A stretch of 64,000 nt of DNA from Mycobacterium sp. 852002-51163_SCH5372311. GTDB taxonomy: Bacteria > Actinomycetota > Actinomycetes > Mycobacteriales > Mycobacteriaceae. The translations under genes were made by a program, and so were the position numbers. Shown in pieces: positions 23,496-32,450 of this stretch. How positions within the stretch are numbered: position 1 is the first letter of the stretch; each line of letters starts with the position of its first letter. Location: the NCBI RefSeq assembly GCF_001667115.1, contig NZ_LZIJ01000164.1, positions 1 to 64,000 on the forward strand, read 5' to 3'. A model generated the notes under the pieces. That model was given only the letters and a program-made list of their open reading frames with translations. It was not told where the DNA came from and searched no databases.

Positions 23496-24749
23496 TCACT
23501 GTCGGAGCGTGAGCGCCGAATCCAGCAGCCGCACGTAGGCGTCGACGTCCGGAACGGCCGACTGTGCCGCGTGCACGCTGATCGCGACCGTGTCGCCGAT
23601 GCCGTGCACGCCGTGAGTCAGGCCCATCGACGGCGACAGTGCCGGATATCCGGCCGTCAAAACTACCGGGGCTCCCCCGAAGCTCAGGTCGGCCGCTCCA
23701 CGGTGAACGCTGGACACCACCGTGTTGCCACTCACCCGCACCGGCCGGGGGTCAGGGTCGAACCGGGATACACCCCAACGCAGCAACGGCGCGGGCGTCG
23801 CCGCGAAGGCCCGGTCGGCGCTGCGGGTAGCGGGATGCTCGAAGCGGCGGCGGCCGTTAGCCAAGTCGTCCGCGATACGCGCGGCGCGAGCATCGCGGCC
23901 CAGCTCGGGATAGAGCCCGACGACGACATTTCCGAAGTGGTTATGCGCATGGCGCACACCGGGTTTGGCCATTGGCACCTCAGCGCCCAGCGAATTGCCC
24001 GATTCCCCAAGCAGATCGGACAACGCCCTGGACACGGCGGCCAGCACGCCGACGGTCACCGTCGGACCGGGCAATTGCGAGCGGTGCCGCACGAGCGTGT
24101 GCACCGAGCGGGCGCCGTGCGGCCGGGCGTTGGTAGCCAGCGGCGGCCGCGAGCCCGCACCGGGCGCCAACAACCCGGCCTGCACATCGCGAACCAGCTG
24201 GTGATGCGTGCGTGCCGCCTCTGTTGCCCGGCACGGCAGGAACCCGGCGGGAAGCGGTGCCGCGCCGGGCACCGGGTGGTCGCGACCGAACAACCAGGCC
24301 GCCATCGCCGAAGCACGAGTGCCGTCGGCCAGCGCATGCGGAACCTGCATGACCGCAACGGCACCCGGGCCGGCGGTGCCCGGTATGTCACGCACCGGCG
24401 TGAAAACGTGTAGAAGCCAAGGCATCCGGCGGACGTCGAGCTGATCGCGGGCGAGGCCGACGACCGCGGCCAGGCAGCCTTGCCAGCTGTCGCCGGCCAG
24501 TTCGTGGCGCACCACCTGCTCGGATTCGACGGCTGCCTGGACCCACTGCGGATAGGTGAGCGCACATCCATCTTCGAGTCGCATACTCAGGTCCGCACAA
24601 GCTGCAGCCCGTCCGCGGACCGCGTCGATGGCGCCGTCCCGGTCGTCCGGCAAGCCGTCGAATGCATACAGCAGAAACTGGTCGTTGGGGATCTTGGCCG
24701 ACATCCAATAGAACTGCGCGTCAACGGCCGCCATCCGGTGTGCCGCCAT
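23496..24749 (-). CDS. Wax ester synthase/diacylglycerol acyltransferase-like protein (Rv1125-like)
   Basis: 417 residues with the layout of WS/DGAT and related CoA-dependent acyltransferases. The N-terminal start is MAAVDAQFYWM, the active-site motif is VPHALADG near residue 140, and a C-terminal DLSFGGAPV and YPALSPSMGLTHGVHG region follows. The family motif is HHxxxDG; here the first histidine is proline but the catalytic second histidine and the DG are kept. It starts 4 bp after the ephC stop, so the pair is an operon as in M. tuberculosis Rv1124-Rv1125. It may acylate an alcohol from the epoxide hydrolase step; the activity is unproven. Confidence 0.82.
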   Translation of the reverse strand: MAAHRMAAVDAQFYWMSAKIPNDQFLLYAFDGLPDDRDGAIDAVRGRAAACADLSMRLEDGCALTYPQWVQAAVESEQVVRHELAGDSWQGCLAAVVGLARDQLDVRRMPWLLHVFTPVRDIPGTAGPGAVAVMQVPHALADGTRASAMAAWLFGRDHPVPGAAPLPAGFLPCRATEAARTHHQLVRDVQAGLLAPGAGSRPPLATNARPHGARSVHTLVRHRSQLPGPTVTVGVLAAVSRALSDLLGESGNSLGAEVPMAKPGVRHAHNHFGNVVVGLYPELGRDARAARIADDLANGRRRFEHPATRSADRAFAATPAPLLRWGVSRFDPDPRPVRVSGNTVVSSVHRGAADLSFGGAPVVLTAGYPALSPSMGLTHGVHGIGDTVAISVHAAQSAVPDVDAYVRLLDSALTLRQ

Positions 24750-24753
24750 GGGT

Positions 24754-25671
24754 TCAGCCGGGCGAGCCGACAGAGCCGACGAAGGCCAGAATCAGTTTGG
24801 CAACCTTGTCCGGCTGTTCGAGTTGCAGGAAATGCCCGGCGTGTTCGACGATGGCCATTTCGCTGCCGGGCGGCAGCACTCTTTCCGTCCAGTATGCGAA
24901 AGCCGATGTCATGCAACCGTCGTCGCGACCATGCAGGTAGAGACTGGGCAGGATGGGTGGCTGGGTCCACAGCCGGTTCAATTCGGCGTACCGCGCCGGC
25001 GGGCGGGGACTGCGAATCGTGGCGCGGTAGGGCCCGAGTGCCGCCCGCCAGCTCTCCGGCGTCCCGATCGCGGCGTCGACGTGGCGCAGGTCCTCGTGGG
25101 CGTCGCGATAGCCTGGCGACCATCGCCGCCACAGCAGCGGTAGTATCCAGGACGCGGAACGCTCAGGCAGCCAAGGCAATTGAAAATAGAAGATGTACCA
25201 GCTGCGCATTAGTTGGCGCGCCAGCTGCAGCGCCAGCCGCCCGCGCTCGGCCGCCCGGGCCGGGGCACGAAACGCTACCGAGGGTGGCACCGACATGATC
25301 ACCGCTCGGGCGAACGGGGTGTCCGGCATTGCGGCCAGGCCGGTGGCGGCGATGGCACCCCAGTCGTGGCCGATCACCACGTCCTGCTCGGTGCCCCCCG
25401 CCGCGGAGCGCACCCGCAGCGCGTCGTCCATCAGCGCGCCGACGTGAAAAGAACCGTCGACCGGAATCGACGACGGCGCGTAGCCGCGCATGAATGGTGC
25501 GACCACTCGCCAGCCCGACTCCACAAGCCGCGGGGCAACTTTGCGCCACCCGTAGGCGGTATCGGGGAAACCGTGCAGGCACAATGCGATTGGCCCGTCG
25601 GGCGGCCCCCAGGTTAGTGCCTTCAAGTTGCCGCTCGGGCCCTCGACGTCGATCCAGCGTGGCTCGGTCAT
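24754..25671 (-). CDS. ephC: Epoxide hydrolase, alpha/beta hydrolase fold
   Basis: 305-residue alpha/beta hydrolase with an oxyanion segment LHGFPDTAYGW near residue 35 and the nucleophile elbow IGHDWGA (Asp) near residue 100. The catalytic histidine is in VEHAGHFLQLEQPD near the C-terminus. The Asp nucleophile and the HGFPD motif mark an epoxide hydrolase, opening epoxides to diols. It corresponds to M. tuberculosis EphC (Rv1124) by sequence and by the bpoB/Rv1125 neighbourhood. The ATG at 25671 starts at the family-like MTEPRW; an upstream codon at 25707 would add twelve residues. Confidence 0.9.
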   Translation of the reverse strand: MTEPRWIDVEGPSGNLKALTWGPPDGPIALCLHGFPDTAYGWRKVAPRLVESGWRVVAPFMRGYAPSSIPVDGSFHVGALMDDALRVRSAAGGTEQDVVIGHDWGAIAATGLAAMPDTPFARAVIMSVPPSVAFRAPARAAERGRLALQLARQLMRSWYIFYFQLPWLPERSASWILPLLWRRWSPGYRDAHEDLRHVDAAIGTPESWRAALGPYRATIRSPRPPARYAELNRLWTQPPILPSLYLHGRDDGCMTSAFAYWTERVLPPGSEMAIVEHAGHFLQLEQPDKVAKLILAFVGSVGSPG

Positions 25672-25721
25672 GTGGAGTCGCCCCTTGCCGCGAGCTGGGG
25701 GCACCACCCGCTTGCGGGGGA

Positions 25722-25765
25722 ACGCAGAATCGCACCGCCCGGGCCTTCCGCGTGCGATTCTGCGT
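25722..25765. repeat. Perfect 14-bp inverted repeat
   Basis: ACGCAGAATCGCAC (25722-25735) and GTGCGATTCTGCGT (25752-25765) are exact complements around a GC-rich 16-base loop, in the divergent gap between ephC and a TetR gene. The right arm and its extension match the element at 22281-22300. Confidence 0.75.
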
Positions 25766-25824
25766 CTGCTCGCATGAGTGACAGGTTACCGACAGCAGCC
25801 GGCGCACCCGTTAACGTCTTAGGC

Positions 25825-26418
25825 ATGACGACCTCGGCGCAGGCTCGTCGCTGGGCCAAGACCGACGCCACCCAGCGGCGAATACTCGACGCCGCGACCG
25901 AGGTTTTCGCCACGCGAGGATTCACCGCCGCGACGATGGCCGACGTGGTGGCGGCGTCCGGCGCCAGCATCGGCAGCATCTACCACCACTTCGGCGGCAA
26001 GAGCGAACTCTTCTTGGCGATCTTCGAGCAGATGGCCGACGCGATCGACCGCCGCATCGACGCGGCGATGCGGCAAGCCGGGCCGGCCGGAGCACAAAGC
26101 CGCCGGCAGGTGTTCGAGTTACACGTACGGGCCTATCTCGAGGCGATGTGGGAGAACCGGCGCCGGGCCCGGGTGTTGTCGTCGGGCGACACACCGGCCG
26201 GATTCGAGACCTCCCGTCGTGACCGCATGCAAGCCGCGTTCCGCAGCTGGATGGCTGTCCTGGAACTGGACAAGTCGGTTCGCGGACAACTGCTGAGCCG
26301 GGTCCTGATCGCGACCATGGCGGAATCATCGCTGATGGTCGCGGGCTGCGACGACCCCGCCGACGTGCCGGCGATCATCGAGGCCACGATCGAGTGGATC
26401 GACCGCCTTATCGGGTGA
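25825..26418 (+). CDS. TetR-family transcriptional regulator
   Basis: 197-residue single TetR. The helix-turn-helix lies around residues 30-60 (MADVVAASGASIGSIYHHFGG), followed by an all-helical ligand domain. The ATG at 25825 fits family length; frames from 25774 or 25672 would add non-family residues over the inverted repeat. It diverges from ephC, so ephC and the WS/DGAT-like gene are candidate targets. It converges with the VOC gene, overlapping it by 11 bp at the stops. The ligand is unknown. Confidence 0.9.
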   Translation: MTTSAQARRWAKTDATQRRILDAATEVFATRGFTAATMADVVAASGASIGSIYHHFGGKSELFLAIFEQMADAIDRRIDAAMRQAGPAGAQSRRQVFELHVRAYLEAMWENRRRARVLSSGDTPAGFETSRRDRMQAAFRSWMAVLELDKSVRGQLLSRVLIATMAESSLMVAGCDDPADVPAIIEATIEWIDRLIG

Positions 26419-26887
26419 GCTGGCCTACCGCCGTTTCCAACTCGGCGATGACGATCTTGCGCATGCCGTACATCGCTTGGGTGGCCGCAGCCGCCCGGTC
26501 CCGGTCGGGGTCTTGAATCAACTCGTAGAGCCGATCCGGGACGATCTGCCAGCTCAAGCCGTAACGGTCCTTGCACCACCCGCACTGCGACTCCTCGCCG
26601 CCGTCGGTCAGCCGGTCCCAGTAGTAGTCGACCTCGTCCTGGTCCTGGCAATGCACCGTGAACGACACCGCCTCGGTGAACTGGAACACCGGTCCGCCGT
26701 TGATGCCGATGAATCGGGTCCCGTCCAGCACGAAGCTTCCGCTGAGCACCGTGCCCGGCTCGCCCGGTCCCGCCTCCGTCGTTCTGTTGAAACCTTCGAT
26801 CCGCGAGTTGGGGAACACCGAGGTGTAGAACTCCGCAGCCTCCTCCAAGTCGTGGTCGAACCACAGCGAGGGGGTGATCGATGGCAT
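26408..26887 (-). CDS. VOC-superfamily (PhnB/3-demethylubiquinone methyltransferase-like) protein
   Basis: 159-residue protein starting with the VOC strand ITPSLWFDHDLEEAAEFYTSVFPNS. Further PhnB-like blocks are FTEAVSFTVHCQDQDEVDYYWDRL and CGWCKDRYGLSWQIVP. Members fold like glyoxalase/bleomycin resistance proteins; most have no known substrate despite the methyltransferase-like name. The ATG at 26887 has an AAGGAGG site. It has no obvious functional partner and faces the amidohydrolase divergently. Confidence 0.9.
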   Translation of the reverse strand: MPSITPSLWFDHDLEEAAEFYTSVFPNSRIEGFNRTTEAGPGEPGTVLSGSFVLDGTRFIGINGGPVFQFTEAVSFTVHCQDQDEVDYYWDRLTDGGEESQCGWCKDRYGLSWQIVPDRLYELIQDPDRDRAAAATQAMYGMRKIVIAELETAVGQLTR

Positions 26888-26981
26888 GGGTGCCTCCTTG
26901 TAGTCAGATCTTCGTCATACAGACAGACCGAAGGGGCGCGCAGAACTCACCGGCCGAAGAACACCTAAATCGTTGACAGTT

Positions 26982-26998
26982 TTAGAATGCAATTCTAA
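26982..26998. promoter_or_regulatory. Palindromic operator TTAGAAT-GCA-ATTCTAA
   Basis: A perfect 7+3+7 inverted repeat ending 9 nt before the amidohydrolase ATG. It is AT-rich in a GC-rich background, so it probably overlaps the promoter. The sequence differs from KstR sites (no AACnnGTT core) and from the island motif. Confidence 0.65.
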
Positions 26999-27007
26999 TA
27001 TTCCTGC

Positions 27008-28165
27008 ATGACTGCCACCCTCGCGCAGCAGCCAGTCAAGCTGTGGGCCAATTCCGGCGACTCGCACGTCATCGAGCCCGCTGACCTGTGGCGGTCGCGC
27101 CTGCCAAAGCGGCTGGCCGAGTTGGCACCGCGCAGCGAGAAGGATCCTGACGGCGGATGGGAGTCCATCTACGTCGACGGCCAAGTGTTCCGCCGCAGGC
27201 TGCCGGGCATCGCCCAAGAGGAGTTCATCCGGGCCACTGTTGCCGCGGCGGGCTGCCGTGACGTCACCCGGCGGCTGGCCGACCTCGACGAGGAAGGCAT
27301 CTGGGCCGAAGTCGTCTTCCCCTCGCTTGGCATGTGGTGCAGTGCGTTTCGCACACCGGAGCTGTTGCGCGAGGCGATGCGGGCCTCCAACGACTGGTGC
27401 AAAGACACCATCATGGACTACTCGCCGCGCCTGATCGCGACAGCGCAGGTGTCAACGCTGGACATCGGTGACGCCATCGCCGAGCTGAAGCGTTGCCGCA
27501 CAATGGGATTCAAGGCCGTGTTTCTTCCCGTCGCGCCACATCCCGCGCAGCGGGACTATCACTACGACGAATGGGAACCGTTCTGGGCCGTCGCCGAGGA
27601 CCTCGGCATGGTGATCGCCTTCCATATCGGAACCGAGCCAATCGATTTCGCCGCCGGCGGCTCGATCGGCACCACTTACCACGGGCCCGGCGGAGCGGTG
27701 CTCAACTACACCGAGACGTCGTTCGGCGGCCAGCGGGCGGTGGTGAAGCTCGTCGCGTCGGGCGCGCTGGACCGGCACCCGAACCTCAAAGTGCTGGTCG
27801 CCGAGGGCGGCGCGACCTGGGTGCCGTTCATCGTCGATCGGATGGAAGAGGGCTATCGCCAGCACGCGATGGCGGTGCGGCCGAAGCTGAAGCGCAGCCC
27901 GCGCGAGATCGTCGACTCGCAGGTGTATGCGTCGTTCCAGCATGACTCGTCGGCGATCGCGGCGGTGACGGCGCTAGGCTTCAACAACGTGCTGTGGGGC
28001 AGCGATTACCCACACCTCGAGGGCACCTTCGGCCACACCCAGGCCACGCTGCACCAGTTGTTCGACGACGTCGATCCAGCGACCAGGGACCGTATCCTGC
28101 TCGGCAGCTTCGCGGAGCTGTTCCCCGACACGCCCCCGCCGCCACCCCACGGGACCGATGCTTAA
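27008..28165 (+). CDS. Amidohydrolase family protein
   Basis: 385-residue amidohydrolase-2 (ACMSD-like) protein. Metal-site cues are SGDSHVIEP at the N-terminus, IAFHIGTEP near residue 210 and the C-terminal WGSDYPHLEGT near residue 335. Many such mycobacterial proteins are annotated only by fold; decarboxylase or hydrolase chemistry on aromatic or polycyclic acids is typical. It starts 9 nt after a perfect palindrome, implying a dedicated regulator. It is followed 22 bp later by the bpoB-like hydrolase on the same strand, so they may be co-transcribed. Confidence 0.92.
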   Translation: MTATLAQQPVKLWANSGDSHVIEPADLWRSRLPKRLAELAPRSEKDPDGGWESIYVDGQVFRRRLPGIAQEEFIRATVAAAGCRDVTRRLADLDEEGIWAEVVFPSLGMWCSAFRTPELLREAMRASNDWCKDTIMDYSPRLIATAQVSTLDIGDAIAELKRCRTMGFKAVFLPVAPHPAQRDYHYDEWEPFWAVAEDLGMVIAFHIGTEPIDFAAGGSIGTTYHGPGGAVLNYTETSFGGQRAVVKLVASGALDRHPNLKVLVAEGGATWVPFIVDRMEEGYRQHAMAVRPKLKRSPREIVDSQVYASFQHDSSAIAAVTALGFNNVLWGSDYPHLEGTFGHTQATLHQLFDDVDPATRDRILLGSFAELFPDTPPPPPHGTDA

Positions 28166-28187
28166 ACGACCTATGTAACGTCAAACC

Positions 28188-29060
28188 ATGAGCGCCGTGA
28201 GCAGCAGCCCCCAGACGGTTGAGTTTTCCGGCGTCGGTGGGATCACTCTGGTCGGCGACGAATGGAATCGCGATGCCGCCGACGCCGACCGGCCGACGAT
28301 CCTGATGCTGCACGGTGGCGGACAGAACCGGTTCTCCTGGAAAAGCACCGGCCAGGTCCTGGCCGACGAGGGGTACCACGTCGTTGCACTCGACAGCCGC
28401 GGGCACGGCGACAGCGACCGCGCGCCGAACGCCGACTATGCCGTCGAGACGCTGAGGGCCGACGTGTTGCATGTGCTGGATGCGATCGGCCGCCAGGTGG
28501 TGCTGATCGGGGCCAGCATGGGTGGACTCACCGGCATTCTGGTCGCCGACAGCGCCGGGCCCGCCCGGGTGACCGGCCTGGTTCTGGTCGACGTGGTGCC
28601 GCGTTACGAGAAGACCGGCAGTGCCCGGATCCGGGATTTCATGCTCACCAACATCGATGGCTTCGCCTCGCTCGACGAAGCTGCGGATGCCGTCGCCGCC
28701 TACCTGCCGTACCGGGAGAAGCCGCGCAGTCCCGAGGGCCTGAAGAAGAATCTGAGGCTGCGGGACGGACGGTGGTACTGGCACTGGGATCCGGCGTTCA
28801 TGACCGCGCCGGGCGACGACCCGGAGCTGCGAACCGAAAGTTTCGAAGAGGCCGCGGTCAACCTGAAGATTCCCACCCTGCTGATCCGCGGCAAGCTCTC
28901 CGATGTGGTCAGCCCGGACGGTGTCCGGCATTTCCTGGAGACTGTGCCGCGCGCCGAGTTCGTCGAACTGTCCAATGCCGGGCATACGGCCGCCGGCGAC
29001 GACAACGACGCCTTCAGCGACGTCGTGGTGGACTTCGTCAGGCGGCACACGCACGCCTGA
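28188..29060 (+). CDS. bpoB: Alpha/beta hydrolase (BpoB-like)
   Basis: 290-residue alpha/beta hydrolase with an LHGGGQNRFSW oxyanion loop near residue 42 and the nucleophile elbow IGASMGG (Ser) near residue 105. The C-terminal histidine is in LSNAGHTAAGD. The fold and gene order (next to ephC and gnd2) match M. tuberculosis Rv1123c, named bpoB as a possible non-haem peroxidase. The Ser-Asp-His set is equally compatible with an esterase. It is convergent with gnd2, with 15 bp between stops. Confidence 0.9.
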   Translation: MSAVSSSPQTVEFSGVGGITLVGDEWNRDAADADRPTILMLHGGGQNRFSWKSTGQVLADEGYHVVALDSRGHGDSDRAPNADYAVETLRADVLHVLDAIGRQVVLIGASMGGLTGILVADSAGPARVTGLVLVDVVPRYEKTGSARIRDFMLTNIDGFASLDEAADAVAAYLPYREKPRSPEGLKKNLRLRDGRWYWHWDPAFMTAPGDDPELRTESFEEAAVNLKIPTLLIRGKLSDVVSPDGVRHFLETVPRAEFVELSNAGHTAAGDDNDAFSDVVVDFVRRHTHA

Positions 29061-29075
29061 TTGCCGGCAATCCGG

Positions 29076-30098
29076 TCAGTCCGACTTTTCCGCGTGTCCG
29101 CCGAACTGCTTGCGCATGGCCGACAACGCCTTGTCGGCGAATTCGTCGAGGCGACGAGATGCGAAGCGCGAGTACAGTGCCGACGTCAACACCGGCGCGG
29201 GGACCCCCTCGTCGATCGCGGCGATGGCGGTCCACCGGCCCTCCCCGGAATCGGAGACCCGTCCGGAAAACTCGGTGAGGGTCGGCGATTCGTGCAACGC
29301 AATTGCGGTCAGGTCCAACAGCCAGGACTCGATCACGCTGCCGCGCCGCCATAGCTCGGTGACCTCGGGAATGTCGATATCGTATTGGTAATACTCGGGA
29401 TTCGTCAGCGGCGCCGTTTCGGCGTCACCCTTTTCGATGATGCGCTTGCCGATGTCCGCGTTGCGCAAGATGTTCAGGCCCTCGGCGAGCGCGGCCATCA
29501 TCCCGTACTCGATGCCGTTGTGCACCATCTTGACGAAGTGGCCCGCTCCGCACGGCCCACAATGCAGATAGCCCTGCTCCGATTGCGCGACCTCGCCGTC
29601 GCGGCCCGGTGTCCGCGACGCCGCATCGACACCCGGGGCGACGCTGGCGAAGATCGGCTCGGCCTTCTCGAACGCTTCCTTGTCGCCGCCGATCATCAGA
29701 CAGTAACCACGCTCGCGGCCCCATACACCGCCGCTGGTTCCGCAATCGAGCAAGTGGATTCCCTTGACGGACAACGCTTTCGAATGCCGCACGTCGTCGC
29801 GGTAGTAGGAGTTGCCGCCGTCGATCACGATGTCGCCGTCATCGAGCGTGTTCGCCAGCTCCTCGATCACCCCGGTGGTGATGTCCCCCGCCGGTACCAT
29901 CACCCACACCACGCGCGGAGCGTCGAGCTTGTCGCGCAGCTCTTGCACCGAGGAAACCCCCGTGGTCCGGTCCTCCCCCGCCATGGCCTTGACCGCGTCG
30001 GCGCTGTGGTCGTACACCACGCATTCGTGTCCGTCTTTGACCACACGGCGGACGATGTTCGCACCCATCCGGCCCAGGCCAATCATCCCTAGCTGCAT
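29076..30098 (-). CDS. gnd2: 6-phosphogluconate dehydrogenase, decarboxylating
   Basis: Converts 6-phosphogluconate to ribulose-5-phosphate with CO2 release. It is 340 residues, the short NAD-type form. Motifs include GLGRMG at the N-terminus, DGGNSYYRDD near residue 95, and the substrate-binding GPCGAGHFVKMVHNGIEYG near residue 175. The ATG at 30098 follows AAGGAGACGAAAGTAT. The upstream frame to 30146 is rejected because it adds residues into the zwf gap. It lies 14 bp downstream of zwf on the same strand, giving an oxidative pentose-phosphate operon. Confidence 0.96.
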   Translation of the reverse strand: MQLGMIGLGRMGANIVRRVVKDGHECVVYDHSADAVKAMAGEDRTTGVSSVQELRDKLDAPRVVWVMVPAGDITTGVIEELANTLDDGDIVIDGGNSYYRDDVRHSKALSVKGIHLLDCGTSGGVWGRERGYCLMIGGDKEAFEKAEPIFASVAPGVDAASRTPGRDGEVAQSEQGYLHCGPCGAGHFVKMVHNGIEYGMMAALAEGLNILRNADIGKRIIEKGDAETAPLTNPEYYQYDIDIPEVTELWRRGSVIESWLLDLTAIALHESPTLTEFSGRVSDSGEGRWTAIAAIDEGVPAPVLTSALYSRFASRRLDEFADKALSAMRKQFGGHAEKSD

Positions 30099-30112
30099 AT
30101 ACTTTCGTCTCC

Positions 30113-31522
30113 TTACTTCCCTGTTTCGGCGTTGCGGGGCAGCCACGGCTCTTTCCAGCCGTGGTGACCACTCAGCAGCGACGAGGCGGCCTGTGGACCC
30201 CAGGTTCCGAGGTCGTATTCGTGGATCTCGCTCGGTTCGTCCAACAGTGGCTGCACGATGCGCCAGGTCTGTTCGATGCTGTCTTCGCGGGCGAACAGCT
30301 GGTGATCGCCGGTCATGGCGGCGTGCAACAGCAACTCGTACGGACGCACCGGCTCGCCGAGATCCTCGGAGAACAACGAGTCGAGATGGACGGGACGCCA
30401 GTCGTCGCCCACCTGGGCGGCGATCCGCAGCCGCATGCCGGGGTCGGGGTCGATGCGCAGCACGATCTGATTGGGCTCGGCCGGTCGGCAGTCCGGCAGG
30501 AAGGTCAACGCCGGGACCCGGCGCAGAAACAGCCGCACCTCGGTGACCTTGTGCGGCAAGCCCTTACCGGCGCGCAGGAAGATCGGCACTCCGGCCCAGC
30601 GCCAGTTGTCGATTTCGGTCCGCAGCGCCACAAAAGTCTCGGTCCGCGAATCCTTGGCCACGCCATCGATGTCCGTGTAGCCGCGATACTGGCCGCGCAC
30701 GCAACGCTCGGGCTGCAAGGCCGGCATCGCGCGCAGGACTTCGTCTTTCTTGTCGTTCAGGTCGTCGGCGCTGGGCCCGACCGGAGGCTCCATCGTGACC
30801 AGTGCGAGCACCTGCAGCAAATGGTTCTGCACCACATCGCGCAACGCGCCCACCTTGTCGTAGAACTTGCCTCGATCCTCGACGCCGAAGTCCTCGGCCA
30901 TGGTGATCTGGATTTCGGAAACGCTGCGGCGGTCCCACAACTCGGCCAGCGCGGTATTGCCGAACCGCAGACACTCCAACTCGACGACGGGTTGCTTGCC
31001 CAGGAAGTGATCCACCCGCAGGATTTGGTCTTCGTCGAGCACCGCGTGAAGCCGGTCGTTGAGTTCGCGCGCGGACTCCAGGTCGTGGCCGAACGGCTTT
31101 TCCACGGCGACGCGTGCCCGCTCCAGCAGTCCTACATGGCCGAGGTTCTCGACGATCGGCGCGAACAGTGCCGGTGGCATCTCCAGGTAGAACAGCGGAC
31201 GGTAGTCCGAACCGATGAGCTCGGCCAGCGAGTCGTAAAGCTCGCTGTCGGTGACGTCGCCGTGTATGTAGTCCAGCCGGCCGGCCAGCCGGTCGAACAC
31301 CGCGTCGTCAATCTGCTCGCCGGCGTCGCTGATGGATTTCCGGGCCCGCTCGATCAATTGGTCGACTTTCATCTCGTCACTGGCCACACCCAGGATCGGG
31401 CAGTCCAGCATTTCCCGGGATTCCAGCCGGTACAGGGCCCGGAACGTCATCTTGCGCGCGAGGTCGCCGGTGATGCCGAAGATCACCAGCAGGTTTGAGG
31501 AACTATCGTCGTCGTCGGCCAC
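30113..31522 (-). CDS. zwf: Glucose-6-phosphate 1-dehydrogenase
   Basis: Catalyses the first step of the oxidative pentose-phosphate pathway, producing NADPH or NADH. It is 469 residues with the N-terminal FGITGDLARK cofactor loop, EKPFGHDL and the active-site signature RVDHFLGKQ near residue 165. GTG 31522 after GGGAGGTG is a good start. It corresponds to M. tuberculosis zwf1 (Rv1121) and is the first gene of the zwf-gnd2 pair. It diverges from the cyclase gene across an 88-bp promoter gap. Confidence 0.96.
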   Translation of the reverse strand: MADDDDSSSNLLVIFGITGDLARKMTFRALYRLESREMLDCPILGVASDEMKVDQLIERARKSISDAGEQIDDAVFDRLAGRLDYIHGDVTDSELYDSLAELIGSDYRPLFYLEMPPALFAPIVENLGHVGLLERARVAVEKPFGHDLESARELNDRLHAVLDEDQILRVDHFLGKQPVVELECLRFGNTALAELWDRRSVSEIQITMAEDFGVEDRGKFYDKVGALRDVVQNHLLQVLALVTMEPPVGPSADDLNDKKDEVLRAMPALQPERCVRGQYRGYTDIDGVAKDSRTETFVALRTEIDNWRWAGVPIFLRAGKGLPHKVTEVRLFLRRVPALTFLPDCRPAEPNQIVLRIDPDPGMRLRIAAQVGDDWRPVHLDSLFSEDLGEPVRPYELLLHAAMTGDHQLFAREDSIEQTWRIVQPLLDEPSEIHEYDLGTWGPQAASSLLSGHHGWKEPWLPRNAETGK

Positions 31523-31610
31523 AACCGCACCTCCCGAATGTCAGTCCGTATAGCCGAAGGCTATAGGCCCGAAACGCTCCGCCCAATCGGCCCTGGAAGG
31601 ATGGGCCGAC

Positions 31611-32444
31611 GTGGGTGACGCGCAGCAGATCGCGGTCTACGTCCTGGCCGCGGTGGCCGCGATCGAGGCCGGCGGGCTCGTCGTGCTGTGGCGGCTGCTC
31701 ACCCGCAGTCGTCAAGAGGTCGAGAAATTGCGGCAACGGGCCGATGCGCGCACCCGGCTGTTGACCGGTGGGCGCGAAGCCGTCAAGACCGTGTGGCAAA
31801 CCGCCAACCTGATGCGCACCGAAGGCTTCGGCGCAGTCGTGCGCAGCTCGATCGAAGATCTCGCCGATTGGGCCGAGGTCGAGCGGCCCGACCTGGCCCG
31901 AATCACTCCCGACGGCCGGGTGGTGATTCTGTTCTCCGACATCGAGGAGTCCACCGCGCTGAACGAACGGATCGGCGACCGGGCGTTTGTCAAGCTGATC
32001 GCCGCGCACGACAAGCTTGTTCACGAACTCGTAGAAGACCGGGGCGGACATGTGGTGAAGAGCCAGGGTGACGGGTTCATGGTCGCCTTTGCCCGCGCCG
32101 AGGACGCCGTGCGATGCGGAATTGACGTCCAGCAGGCGCTGCTCAATGGTGCAAAACGCAGGCGCCACAAGGATATTCAGGATATTCGGGTGCGGATAGG
32201 TATCCACATGGGCCGCTCGGTGCGCCGCGGTGACGACCTGTTCGGGCGCAACGTCGCAATGGCGGCACGGGTGGCGGCGCATGCCGCCGGCGGAGAGATC
32301 TTAGTGAGCCAACCGGTGCGAGACGCCGTCAACAAGTGCGAGGACATCTATTTCGACGAAGGCCGCGATGTCGAGTTGAAAGGATTCTCCGGCAGCTACC
32401 GCTTGTTCGCGGTGGAAGCAGACGCCGAGCCGGAGTCGGACTGA
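31611..32444 (+). CDS. Class III adenylate/guanylate cyclase with N-terminal membrane anchor
   Basis: 277 residues: one transmembrane helix around residues 7-27, a short basic/coiled linker, then a cyclase domain from about residue 100. The domain has the metal site VVILFSDIEESTALNER, GDGFMVAF, and a RVRIGIHMG segment. It would make a cyclic nucleotide from NTP. GTG 31611 has GGAAGG ten bases upstream. It sits where M. tuberculosis Rv1120c, a short cyclase-like fragment as remembered, is found, so this appears to be the complete form. Confidence 0.9.
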   Translation: MGDAQQIAVYVLAAVAAIEAGGLVVLWRLLTRSRQEVEKLRQRADARTRLLTGGREAVKTVWQTANLMRTEGFGAVVRSSIEDLADWAEVERPDLARITPDGRVVILFSDIEESTALNERIGDRAFVKLIAAHDKLVHELVEDRGGHVVKSQGDGFMVAFARAEDAVRCGIDVQQALLNGAKRRRHKDIQDIRVRIGIHMGRSVRRGDDLFGRNVAMAARVAAHAAGGEILVSQPVRDAVNKCEDIYFDEGRDVELKGFSGSYRLFAVEADAEPESD

Positions 32445-32450
32445 CCGGCC

